DNA of 47,322 nucleotides. Origin: CG-Epi1 sp964634895. GTDB lineage: Archaea; Thermoplasmatota; Poseidoniia; MGIII; CG-Epi1. The stretch covers positions 1-47,322 of the forward strand of contig CAZWJS010000008.1 in NCBI GenBank assembly GCA_964634895.1, read 5' to 3'. The translations under genes were made by a program, and so were the position numbers. Under the pieces are notes generated by a model that was not told the DNA's origin, did not search any database, and saw only the letters and a list, made by a program, of their open reading frames with translations. Positions 16,327 to 25,077 of this stretch are shown here, piece after piece (the first letter of the stretch is position 1; the number at the start of each line of letters is the position of its first letter).

Positions 16327-18972
16327 GTGAACAGAAGCCAGTTACTATCTTTCCTGATGACGCTGATGTTTTTTGGATTAGTATTTACTTGGATTCCATC
16401 ATCCGGAGAGATGAAACCAGTTACCGGCCAAGAAGAAGAAATATCGTTGTATCTTTATAGTTGGAATGGTTCAGGTAAATTACATACTATGGAAACTGGA
16501 GGACATGGTAATGTTGATGAAGTAAGAATAGACGCGGGTGATAGTCTTTCGTTTGCGTTGAATATAAGTCTTCAGTCTGATCTGCTTGTTAAAGAATATA
16601 AATCTAATGTAGGTTTCCATGCATATGTTTATGCTAATTCAGCTAATTGGGACCCAGGTCATTTGAAATTGCACGTATCTGAAGGTGATTCAGCAACAGA
16701 TACAAGCCTTACATTGTTAGCTACTGGAGAAACAAATGTTCCATCTTGGCAGGCAGGTAGTAATAATGAGCAAAGAGTTGATATCGAATGGATTGATAAT
16801 GATATGTCAGAATATACTTTTAATGATGATAAGTACATTATCCTTGAATTTGAAAACGATGGCGATAATGACGTTGATTTAAAGATTGATTCAGGAAAGG
16901 ATGGGGGTTCAGATTCAAGATTGATAACCGTAACTAATCCAGTCACTCAGATGAAAATAATACGTGAGTCATATGATCTTGAGAGTTCAAATCCTGATGA
17001 TCGTGTGGGAACAACTAGTTTTATGCCAAATTTACCTTCAAATTTGTCAAAACTTTTTGTTTCTGGTGAAGCGTTAAATGCTTTTGGAACTTATGACATT
17101 GTCCGCTTTAAACTTACTATTCTAGATCAATTTGATGATGAGTTATTTACAGTTGTGAGTGATGCTGATGATCCGGAAGACCCCATTGGCACTAATTCCT
17201 ACTCGGACCTTATTTGGAATTATAATGATCCTGCAGCCACATCGTCGAATCATAACGATGAGGGTCAGTATACTGTCCGTGTTTCTGCAATAACTCAGCA
17301 GGGTCATGAGTTCAGTTTGGATGAAAAAATAGATATGGAAGCTTATGGATCTTACGTTTACACTTCAGAACCTGAACAAAGCGTTGCTATTGGGGGCTCA
17401 GTTCAATATGATTTGGTTGTAAGAAATAGCGGCACACAATCAGACAGTTTTGAAATTATTTCAGGCGATACTTCCGATAAGTGGTCAATTGAACCCTTAT
17501 CTCAGACTACAGGCACTTTGGGCGCTGGATTGGAAGAAATAATATCTTTCACTATTTCAGTTTCAGATTCTACAGATATGGTCGGGATGAGTACAGTTGT
17601 TGATTTTAAATCCTATTCTCAAACTTCAGACGACGACACTATTTTTACGTTACGAACAACAACTGCCGTTGGTGCAGAATACGACATATCATTATTTTTT
17701 GAGTCAGATACAGGAGTTGCACTTACTGAGTTTGATGTTGATGGCGTAGCTGGAGAATGGAATGAATATGAATTACGCATTTCTAATAAGGGTCAAGCTA
17801 AAGATTCGGTTGAATTATATCAATCAAATAATCTTGAAGCTGATTGGTCTATCAAATTCAAGTCAGATTCAGCTACAGAATGTAGTGCCGGAGACAGTAA
17901 ATTAATGTTGACAGACATCCCTCGAGCGAGTGATGGATACAACGTTGCAAATGTTACAGTTTGTGTTAAGCCAGCTATCTCAACAAGTTCGAAACCTGAG
18001 GTAGAGTTTGCTTTGACTGGTTATTCACAGGGCGATTCTACTGTAAGTGATACAGCTCTTTTGATTGTAACAAGAACCTTTGGCCTTAGTTTAAATGTTG
18101 TTCCTCAAAGTTCTAAAGGTGTTTTTATTGGGAAAAGTGCAGGAGAAACATTTGAAATAGATTTAGAATTAGAATCTCAATTGGATGGAGAGCATACGGT
18201 TGGTTTGTCTATGGATAATGATTTTCCATCAGGTTGGTCTTCTTCTTTTAAGGAAAATGGTGAAACAGTAGATACAGTTGTTATTGATTATGAAGAAAGT
18301 ATTTCATTGGTTCTTTTAATTACAATAGGTAGCCAGGCTACTTACATAGGAGAAGGGTATTTCTTCAAAGCTTTAGCTACTGATTTTGAAGATAAAAATA
18401 TTATTGGACAGCAGCAATTAAACGTGATTTTAGAAATGAGTGACGCGATTTTTGGTTTATCAGCTATAAATTATCGTGAAACATTAAAACCAGGAGATAG
18501 CCATACGTTTCAATTAACTATTGATAATAACGGCAATAGTGATGATGTATTTACCATAACTGCAAGTTCAGTCCCATCAGGTTGGAGAGTTGTTTTTCCT
18601 AACAATAATATCGTTTCAATAGAAGCTGGACGTCAGGCCTCAGTTCCTATACAGGTAACAGTTGGAGATGATGCCAAAAATGGAGATAGTGAAACAATTA
18701 CAATTTCTGCAGTGAGTGGAGTTTCTAATCACAAAGAGGAAAAAAGTTTTGTTGTGGATGTTGAGCAAGGTTTTACTAATAGGTTTGTAAGCGCCTTCAC
18801 TGACTTGTGGTATATTTTTGTTTTCTTGAGTTTGATAACTGGTGTTGGAATTGCAGGCTATTATCGTCAGGATGATGAGTGGGATGATTTTGAAGAGGAA
18901 GACGGACCTAGTTCTTCTAATTTAGCGTCTGATGAAACTTCTGATAGTGATGAATGGAATGATTGGAATTAA
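16327..18972 (+). CDS. Large secreted, membrane-anchored surface protein with NEW3-like domains
   Basis: 881 residues from a GTG. Signal peptide at about 1-27, then a long beta ectodomain. NEW3-type units are visible as VVRNSGTQSDSF (about residue 360) and a later IDNNGNSDDVFTI with GWRVVFPNN (about 735-760), with related ISNKGQAKDSV near 495. One membrane helix spans about 826-846 (LWYIFVFLSLITGVGIAGYY), followed by a short, very acidic tail (DDEWDDFEEED). Architecture matches the protein at 6123-8636 but the sequences are not close copies. Probably a cell-surface structural or binding protein; ligand unknown. Confidence 0.82.
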   Translation: MNRSQLLSFLMTLMFFGLVFTWIPSSGEMKPVTGQEEEISLYLYSWNGSGKLHTMETGGHGNVDEVRIDAGDSLSFALNISLQSDLLVKEYKSNVGFHAYVYANSANWDPGHLKLHVSEGDSATDTSLTLLATGETNVPSWQAGSNNEQRVDIEWIDNDMSEYTFNDDKYIILEFENDGDNDVDLKIDSGKDGGSDSRLITVTNPVTQMKIIRESYDLESSNPDDRVGTTSFMPNLPSNLSKLFVSGEALNAFGTYDIVRFKLTILDQFDDELFTVVSDADDPEDPIGTNSYSDLIWNYNDPAATSSNHNDEGQYTVRVSAITQQGHEFSLDEKIDMEAYGSYVYTSEPEQSVAIGGSVQYDLVVRNSGTQSDSFEIISGDTSDKWSIEPLSQTTGTLGAGLEEIISFTISVSDSTDMVGMSTVVDFKSYSQTSDDDTIFTLRTTTAVGAEYDISLFFESDTGVALTEFDVDGVAGEWNEYELRISNKGQAKDSVELYQSNNLEADWSIKFKSDSATECSAGDSKLMLTDIPRASDGYNVANVTVCVKPAISTSSKPEVEFALTGYSQGDSTVSDTALLIVTRTFGLSLNVVPQSSKGVFIGKSAGETFEIDLELESQLDGEHTVGLSMDNDFPSGWSSSFKENGETVDTVVIDYEESISLVLLITIGSQATYIGEGYFFKALATDFEDKNIIGQQQLNVILEMSDAIFGLSAINYRETLKPGDSHTFQLTIDNNGNSDDVFTITASSVPSGWRVVFPNNNIVSIEAGRQASVPIQVTVGDDAKNGDSETITISAVSGVSNHKEEKSFVVDVEQGFTNRFVSAFTDLWYIFVFLSLITGVGIAGYYRQDDEWDDFEEEDGPSSSNLASDETSDSDEWNDWN

Positions 18973-18982
18973 GGCAAAGTAG

Positions 18983-20221
18983 ATGTCCGTTTCTTTAACA
19001 TATTTAGGTGGTGCCTCAGAAGTTGGGAGAGTGGGTGCAGTTTTGGAGGGGCCTGAAGGGCGCTTGTTACTGGATTATGGTCTTCAACCAGATGACCCCC
19101 CCAAATATCCATTACCAGCTCCAGAAGTTGATGCTTTGTTATTGACTCATGCACACTTAGATCATTGTGGATTAGTTCCGGATGTGGCTAGTAGAGGTAC
19201 TCCTGTTGTTTCTACTCCAGTAACAGGAATGCTTGCAGAGCGAATGGCTCAAGACACTTTACGGGTTTCAGAAATAGAGGATTATCCTATCCCTTTTCAT
19301 CCTTCAGCCATCGGGGATTTGAGAAGAAACGCACGTAGTTTAAAACCAGGCAATATTGATTACAGGGCTGGCTTTGAATTTAATATGTTTAATGCTGGAC
19401 ATATCCCTGGTGCAGTTATGTTTAATTTCCCTCAACAAGATTTTTTGTTTACAGGAGATATACATACAGTTGATACACAATTAACTAGAGCTGCTAAACC
19501 ACATCCTTGTAAAACATTAGCTATAGAATCAACATATGGAGGTCGAGAACATCCCAATCGGAGAGAAACAGAATCTGAGTTGTTAGATTCAATTGAGGAC
19601 ACGGTTAATTCAGGGGGTAAAGTGATTCTCCCTTCTTTTGGTTTAGGTCGTTCACAAGAATTGTTGATGTTAGTTAGTAAGCTTGGTCTTGAAGTTTGGT
19701 TGGATGGCATGGGTAGAGACATAGCCCGTATTCTTCAAAAATTCCCAGGTTCAATTAGAGATGTAGGAGCGATGAACAGAGCCTTCCAAAGAACTAATTT
19801 TGTAAAATATAGTCGTCAAAGACAATTAGCAATGAATGGTGATGTTATAGTGACAACATCAGGTATGTTAAATGGGGGTCCCGTCCTTAATTACCTTTCA
19901 AAGATTCGGAATGATTCATCCTCTGCAGTTTTTCTTACAGGCTATCAAGTCCCAGGTACAAATGGTCATTTACTACAAGAAAGTGGTAAGGTCAGACTTG
20001 AGAGAGATCCCAAATCTCCAGTTTTTAGTCTTGAAAGTCAAATTCGTTCTTTTGATTTGAGTGGTCATGCCGGTCATACACAGATTGTTGATTTTATTAA
20101 TAAATGTAATCCTGAAAAAGTAATACTTTATCATGGAGACAATCGTGAAGCTTTTTCAGAAGATTTGAAAGATTATGAATTAGTTTTACCTCATGAGAAT
20201 GAAATTATAGAAATATCTTAA
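18983..20221 (+). CDS. Beta-CASP metallo-beta-lactamase ribonuclease (aCPSF2-like)
   Basis: Predicted RNA processing or decay nuclease related to the 73-kDa CPSF subunit. 412 residues without the KH domains of aCPSF1, so closest to the aCPSF2 type. Metal motifs: Asp31 (LLLDYG), HAHLDH at 56-61, GHIPGA near 137, GDIH near 157. The beta-CASP insert has ESTYGG (motif A) near 177, and SGHAGH (motif B) and YHGDN (motif C) close the metal site near the C-terminus. Starts 10 bp after the upstream stop, so may share its transcript. Converges with the giant-protein operon; the stops overlap by 4 bp. Confidence 0.9.
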   Translation: MSVSLTYLGGASEVGRVGAVLEGPEGRLLLDYGLQPDDPPKYPLPAPEVDALLLTHAHLDHCGLVPDVASRGTPVVSTPVTGMLAERMAQDTLRVSEIEDYPIPFHPSAIGDLRRNARSLKPGNIDYRAGFEFNMFNAGHIPGAVMFNFPQQDFLFTGDIHTVDTQLTRAAKPHPCKTLAIESTYGGREHPNRRETESELLDSIEDTVNSGGKVILPSFGLGRSQELLMLVSKLGLEVWLDGMGRDIARILQKFPGSIRDVGAMNRAFQRTNFVKYSRQRQLAMNGDVIVTTSGMLNGGPVLNYLSKIRNDSSSAVFLTGYQVPGTNGHLLQESGKVRLERDPKSPVFSLESQIRSFDLSGHAGHTQIVDFINKCNPEKVILYHGDNREAFSEDLKDYELVLPHENEIIEIS

Positions 20222-21318
20222 CTTTCTTCAGTTTCGTAATCTGCACCAATAAACATTCTAACAAATCCTAGTAACATAAAGAATATTAAAGAGGTAAATA
20301 CAATTCCATAAGGTCCTTGCAATTCAATTGAGTCTTGTATTTGTCCATCAGTTGTTGATAAATAATCATTGATATTGATTACAACTTTAGCGATAGCAAA
20401 AGTAACAAAAAGCATTATTGCTAAATTTATAAGATAACTGATGAACAGTGTCATCAATGTTTTTGAGACGGCTTTTTTCTGTGATGGGGTCAGTAAAGAA
20501 TCATCTAAACCAGCAGGTTTGAATTGTTCTGCATAATTTTCATATTTAATTGCAGCATAAGATAGTTCAATAAATATAACAAATCCTAATCCAATATAGA
20601 TTCCACTTGACAAATACTCAGCCCATGTTTTTTCTTCTACTATTTCACTATAGCCGCAGTAATCGGCGTCGAAATTTTCTAAGCATAAATTAGGACTGTA
20701 TAAGAATCCAATTATTATTGAAAGGCCAATAGAAGCAGCAATAGCCCAGCTTTTTTTCTTCCATATTCCATATGCTCCTAAGAAAGGTATTGAACCAAAA
20801 ATTAGGTTTGTCAATTTTCCAGCAAGATCATCTATCCGACTATTCGTTTCGTTAACATCATCATAAGTACATGTTATGGGTTTCCATTTCCATTGTCCAC
20901 TCTCTAATTTTTCAGGAATAATTGTATCTCCAGTTTTACAATCTAGAGCAGGTTCGGCTAAGTAATACGATGTTGAAAAGATAATGAACAAGAACACTAA
21001 GAACTTATATTTGCCCTTAAAGAGAGTGAAGAAATAAAATCCAAATCCAGCTAAAAAACCCCATATAACAAAATTTTCAGCTTTTGGATCAAATCCTTTC
21101 ACATTTCCTTTTGCATATTTTGTTATCAGCGAATCTAATGGACTGTGGTAGTTGTAGAATTCAGTAATCACATATATTAGAGAAATGCTTGAAATTATTT
21201 TTATCACAAAGATAATGGGATATTCTCCAAAAAAATCTCTATAATTTATAATTTTTCTAATTCGTTGAAGAGGCGTTTTCTTTATTTTAATCTCTTCAAC
21301 TTCTTCCAAATCAACCAC
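20218..21318 (-). CDS. Polytopic membrane protein of the MoxR/DUF58 operon, unknown
   Basis: 366 residues starting with GTG, overlapping the DUF58 gene by 8 bp. A basic cytoplasmic N-terminus (about 30 residues) is followed by eight predicted membrane helices. The loops between spans 3-4 and 5-6 carry cysteines (DCKTGD...TCTYDD and LCLENFDADYCGYS), hinting at disulfides outside the cell. The last two spans are separated by a stretch predicted outside. No family recognised. Last gene of a five-gene operon; presumably a partner of the surface-protein machinery encoded upstream. Confidence 0.8.
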   Translation of the reverse strand: MVDLEEVEEIKIKKTPLQRIRKIINYRDFFGEYPIIFVIKIISSISLIYVITEFYNYHSPLDSLITKYAKGNVKGFDPKAENFVIWGFLAGFGFYFFTLFKGKYKFLVFLFIIFSTSYYLAEPALDCKTGDTIIPEKLESGQWKWKPITCTYDDVNETNSRIDDLAGKLTNLIFGSIPFLGAYGIWKKKSWAIAASIGLSIIIGFLYSPNLCLENFDADYCGYSEIVEEKTWAEYLSSGIYIGLGFVIFIELSYAAIKYENYAEQFKPAGLDDSLLTPSQKKAVSKTLMTLFISYLINLAIMLFVTFAIAKVVININDYLSTTDGQIQDSIELQGPYGIVFTSLIFFMLLGFVRMFIGADYETEES

Positions 21319-22555
21319 CTTGTAAAACAGTATTCACATTTTCATCGGCTTTCCAATCTCCTACTTGTAATCCAAAACTTCTAATTTCAGAAATAGTATT
21401 CTGTCTTTCGATTCTTGCGACTAGTAAGGGTTCATCAGGTATTCGTTTCATTTTTTCTTCAAAATCCAGACTTGAAGGAGATATTGTTGTAATCGTAAAT
21501 CCTCGGCTAATTGTGTTTGTAAATGCATTTGAAATAGTAGGATCATCATCGAGTGAACTAAACAGAATAATGGGAGATCCGCTAGGTAAATAAGGCAGTA
21601 AATCTTTCAATACAGTTTCTAATTTTAAGTTTCCTTCAGGTTTAGCACTTGACAATGCGGTTAAAATCTTGAAAAGATGATGCTCGCCTCGGTCTAAGTC
21701 TACTCTTTCAACATGATCGCCGTAGACCATCAGTGCTACATTATTCCTTTCATCTAAAAGTTGTTTAGCATATGTAGCAGCAGCTCTGCAAGACATTTCT
21801 AAAGGAGTATCCTTACCGCCTCCTACAGCAGAAACCTCTCTTGCATCTAGCAGTAGTATTACATCCATGACGTCTTCTCTTGTAGTCTCATTAACCATCA
21901 TTTTGCCTTTCTTAGCCAAGGCTTTCCAGTTAACAGATCTTAGTGAGTCGCCAGGGACAAATTCTCTCAAAGAATAAAATTCAGTACCAGAGCCAATAAT
22001 TGGAAGTGGCATTGCTCCTGAAAGTAGTTTGGGAGATCTAGAGGTTATGACTTGTGTTTCCAATACCTCTATTTGTGGAAAGACTGAGAAACTGTGAATT
22101 GATTGTTCTAGTCTTTCATTATAGAACAAATCAAATGCATCCTTCACTCTCATTTTCACAGGTCCTAAATGGTAGTGCCCTCTTAATGGAAGTTTGAGTG
22201 AATATTCAAATGATATTTCTTGCCAAGGCCTCATATATAGAAGAGTATAATTTGATCCTTTTGTTATTCTTGCCTGTGGAGGTAATGAATCATAGATTTC
22301 TACAAATCCTACTCCAAGGCCAGTGTTTTTCACAATGAATTTAACATTCATACTTCCGTCTTCAAAAATATTATCTGATGAAGTTTCTCGCCTTACCTTC
22401 ACACTCGGCATCCAGACATCTAAGAAGCTTGATATTACTACAAATGTTAGCATGACCAATCCAGCACTTATGAACAAATAATTCAATCTTATTAAACCAG
22501 CTAATGTTAGAAAAATAGCTCCGCCGGCTACTGCGGCAGCTTTCTTGCTCCACAT
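21311..22555 (-). CDS. DUF58 family protein (MoxR partner)
   Basis: 414 residues. Two N-terminal membrane helices (about 5-22 and 26-45), then a beta domain (about 60-150), then the DUF58 core with its signature GSGTEFYSLREFVPGDSLRS followed by VNWKALAKKGKMMVNE (about 188-222) and a von Willebrand A-like C-terminal part starting VILLLDARE. DUF58 proteins accompany MoxR ATPases and are thought to act with them in assembly of complexes or envelope proteins. Its ATG directly abuts the MoxR stop codon. Confidence 0.9.
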   Translation of the reverse strand: MWSKKAAAVAGGAIFLTLAGLIRLNYLFISAGLVMLTFVVISSFLDVWMPSVKVRRETSSDNIFEDGSMNVKFIVKNTGLGVGFVEIYDSLPPQARITKGSNYTLLYMRPWQEISFEYSLKLPLRGHYHLGPVKMRVKDAFDLFYNERLEQSIHSFSVFPQIEVLETQVITSRSPKLLSGAMPLPIIGSGTEFYSLREFVPGDSLRSVNWKALAKKGKMMVNETTREDVMDVILLLDAREVSAVGGGKDTPLEMSCRAAATYAKQLLDERNNVALMVYGDHVERVDLDRGEHHLFKILTALSSAKPEGNLKLETVLKDLLPYLPSGSPIILFSSLDDDPTISNAFTNTISRGFTITTISPSSLDFEEKMKRIPDEPLLVARIERQNTISEIRSFGLQVGDWKADENVNTVLQGG

Positions 22556-23632
22556 CTATTCTTCTAGTTGTCCTTGAGTCGTTGGAACTTCAACAGCTTC
22601 TAAGATTTCAGAAATAATTTCTTCAGTTTTGACACCTTTTATACGTGGTTCAGGTTTTAGAATTATTCGGTGTCTTAGTGTGTATATACTTAATCTTTTG
22701 ATATCATCAGGAATTACATAGTCTCTACCACTAAGAACAGCTAATGCTCTTGAAAGTTTAAACAAAGATTGAGCGCCTCTCGGAGATGATCCCACTCTTA
22801 CCCTGGGATCTTCCCGTGTTCTATAGATAATTTCGACAATGTATTCAATTATTGAGTCGTCTACACGTACTTTTTCTAAGCTTTGCTGCATTTCTGCCAA
22901 TTTTTCGGGATTTGTCACAGCTCTTATCTCATGATCATCTCTACCTCTTTGTTTCCTTTTAACTAAGATAGCTCTTTCTATAGGGCGGCCAGGATATCCA
23001 ACAGAAAGTTTCATCATAAAACGATCTAACTGAGCATCAGGCAGAGGGTATGTTCCTTCGGATTCAATTGGATTCTGAGTAGCTAAAGTTACAAAAGGTT
23101 GAGGAAGTTTATGGGTGTCACCTTCAATTGTAACTTGGTGTTCTTGCATTGCTTCAAGCAAGGCAGCTTGAGTTTTGGGCGGCGCACGATTTATTTCATC
23201 GGCTAACAAAACGTTACAGAACAATGGTCCTTTCCTGAATTGAAATTTTTGGTCTTTTTGATTCCAGATATAAATTCCAGTAATATCAGCAGGGAGCAAA
23301 TCAGGAGTAAATTGTACACGTTTAAAGTTTATACCTAATGCTTGAGCGAAGGTATTAGCTAAAAGTGTTTTTGCTAATCCTGGATTATCTTCAAATAAAG
23401 TATTTCCTCCAGCAAGAATCCCAACAGCACATAAATCCAGAATAGGGCGTTTACCCATAACAACTTGTTCCGCTTCACCTAATACTTCATGAATTAAGTC
23501 GTGTGTTTCTTGTAAAGAAGGTTCCATGATGTAGGTTTGTACTCCATCAGCTTGGCCCTCAGTCTCAGCTTCCGCTGCGCTTTGCTCTTCTTCTTCCTCT
23601 TTTTCTTTTTTGTTTTTTCCGAATAAGCCCAT
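22556..23632 (-). CDS. MoxR-type AAA+ ATPase
   Basis: 358 residues. A lysine/glutamate-rich N-terminal tail (about 1-35) precedes the AAA+ core: modified Walker A EDNPGLAKTLLA (family GVPGLAKT), Walker B LLADEINRAPPKTQAALLEAMQE, sensor 1 VTLATQNPIE with GTYPLPDAQLDRFM, and sensor 2 region SPRGAQSLFKLSRA. MoxR ATPases work as chaperone-like motors with VWA/DUF58 partners. The frame is open four codons upstream (23644), but an ATG at 23632 overlaps the upstream stop as TAATG and starts MGLFGKNKK, so it is preferred. Confidence 0.93.
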   Translation of the reverse strand: MGLFGKNKKEKEEEEEQSAAEAETEGQADGVQTYIMEPSLQETHDLIHEVLGEAEQVVMGKRPILDLCAVGILAGGNTLFEDNPGLAKTLLANTFAQALGINFKRVQFTPDLLPADITGIYIWNQKDQKFQFRKGPLFCNVLLADEINRAPPKTQAALLEAMQEHQVTIEGDTHKLPQPFVTLATQNPIESEGTYPLPDAQLDRFMMKLSVGYPGRPIERAILVKRKQRGRDDHEIRAVTNPEKLAEMQQSLEKVRVDDSIIEYIVEIIYRTREDPRVRVGSSPRGAQSLFKLSRALAVLSGRDYVIPDDIKRLSIYTLRHRIILKPEPRIKGVKTEEIISEILEAVEVPTTQGQLEE

Positions 23633-25077
23633 TATTTTTTCCATCCTTTAATTGCTTCTTCGACCTCTTTTAAGGTCACATTTTTTTCATTTTTAACAAT
23701 AAATCTGATTAATATTGGATCCTTCAACATCTCTTCAATTTTTGATGATGGCAGCATTTCAAATTCTTCTCTACTAAAGCCATTATCAATTCTAACTTTA
23801 TCTATAAATATTTCTTTTATAGTTTCAGGGTGCGTATAGTGTGCATGTGGAACTCTAAATCTAGACAATCGCCCTTCGTATATGTTGAACATATGTCTCC
23901 ATGGTAATGGATTCTTAACTCTCATCATCACCAATTGTAGAAGTAATATTATTGATCCGAGAAATAATATTCCTAAAGTTTCACTGTTACTGACATATCC
24001 TAGTACACCAAATAGTTGAACGTAGACTAACGAAATTAAATCTGATTGAATATGCCTACTTTCATCAAAGATAATGGTTTGTTTTTCTCCTTGACTAAGA
24101 TAATCAAACATTGAAGTCACAAATTCCTTATTATCTAACTTGTTGTAATATTCATTAGTAAATATACTTGTATCAGATATGAATATGACTTTTCCACTAC
24201 CTACATTTGCTTCCGCTACAACTTCTACTCCATACGTTTGATCATCTCTATAGGTACCCTCTCCTTTTCCTCCTTGTCCATTTTGGTTATAATCTATGAA
24301 AGCTTGTTGTGTAGACCAAGCAAGCCCCTCAGCCTTCCCCCCCGTTTGCAAAGTTAGTGAACTTGGTGCACTCATCATTAATTGCCCTTCAAAATCCCAT
24401 TGATGGCCTTCATTGTCTCTATCTATATCGGCATCAATAATGACAATTGAATTATTCTTTGGGTGAATGCTTTCTTCCCAATGATTTGAATCATACAATC
24501 TTGCAGGTTTGCATTTAGGACTACTACTTCCACTTCCATCATAGCCCAATGCATCTATAACATCTCCAGTCAAAGAAGTACTTTTTTGAGGGGCGCATCC
24601 TTCTTGGACTATATTAGTTCTAAGCTTTACGCCTATCTCTAGACTACCCATTTCTCCATAAAATGCCGAATTTCCATAGCCCGAATCATCTGCAATTACA
24701 ACACTACCTCCATCCTTAACAAAGTTGTAGATGGCATTTGAATCAAATTCAGTGTACATTCTTTCCACACCAATTATCACTAAAATGGTGTTGTTCTTTT
24801 CAATCGTAGGATTTGTAGAATTCTTTTCTATTTCAGATATTTTGTTTATGATTGAAGGTCTTGAAACAATAGTTTTAATTTCATGTTTACCATTTTCCTC
24901 TTCATTTAAGTCACTTGAAAATTCAGAGATATCATTCCAGTCACTATCGTAAGCAGATAATTGAGATGGGTTTTTTGCATTATTAATCATTACAGGATAA
25001 ACAACTGTAATCATTATTACAATTATGAATAGGGCAAATAACTTGGAACCATATTCTTTCCAAAATTGCGTTCTCAT
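23632..25077 (-). CDS. DUF4350-like membrane protein
   Basis: 481 residues. One membrane helix near the N-terminus (about 12-31) and another at about 370-390 (LGILFLGSIILLLQLVMM) enclose a long outside domain; a cytoplasmic tail of about 90 residues follows. The ectodomain has the DUF4350/GldG-like features of an N-terminal Rossmann-type half (YNFVKDGGSVVIADDSGYGN near 110-130) and GSGKVIFISDTSIFTN near 300. DUF4350 proteins recur beside MoxR, DUF58 and DUF4129 genes. The ATG overlaps the giant gene's stop by 4 bp (25074-25077). Molecular role unknown. Confidence 0.82.
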   Translation of the reverse strand: MRTQFWKEYGSKLFALFIIVIMITVVYPVMINNAKNPSQLSAYDSDWNDISEFSSDLNEEENGKHEIKTIVSRPSIINKISEIEKNSTNPTIEKNNTILVIIGVERMYTEFDSNAIYNFVKDGGSVVIADDSGYGNSAFYGEMGSLEIGVKLRTNIVQEGCAPQKSTSLTGDVIDALGYDGSGSSSPKCKPARLYDSNHWEESIHPKNNSIVIIDADIDRDNEGHQWDFEGQLMMSAPSSLTLQTGGKAEGLAWSTQQAFIDYNQNGQGGKGEGTYRDDQTYGVEVVAEANVGSGKVIFISDTSIFTNEYYNKLDNKEFVTSMFDYLSQGEKQTIIFDESRHIQSDLISLVYVQLFGVLGYVSNSETLGILFLGSIILLLQLVMMRVKNPLPWRHMFNIYEGRLSRFRVPHAHYTHPETIKEIFIDKVRIDNGFSREEFEMLPSSKIEEMLKDPILIRFIVKNEKNVTLKEVEEAIKGWKK

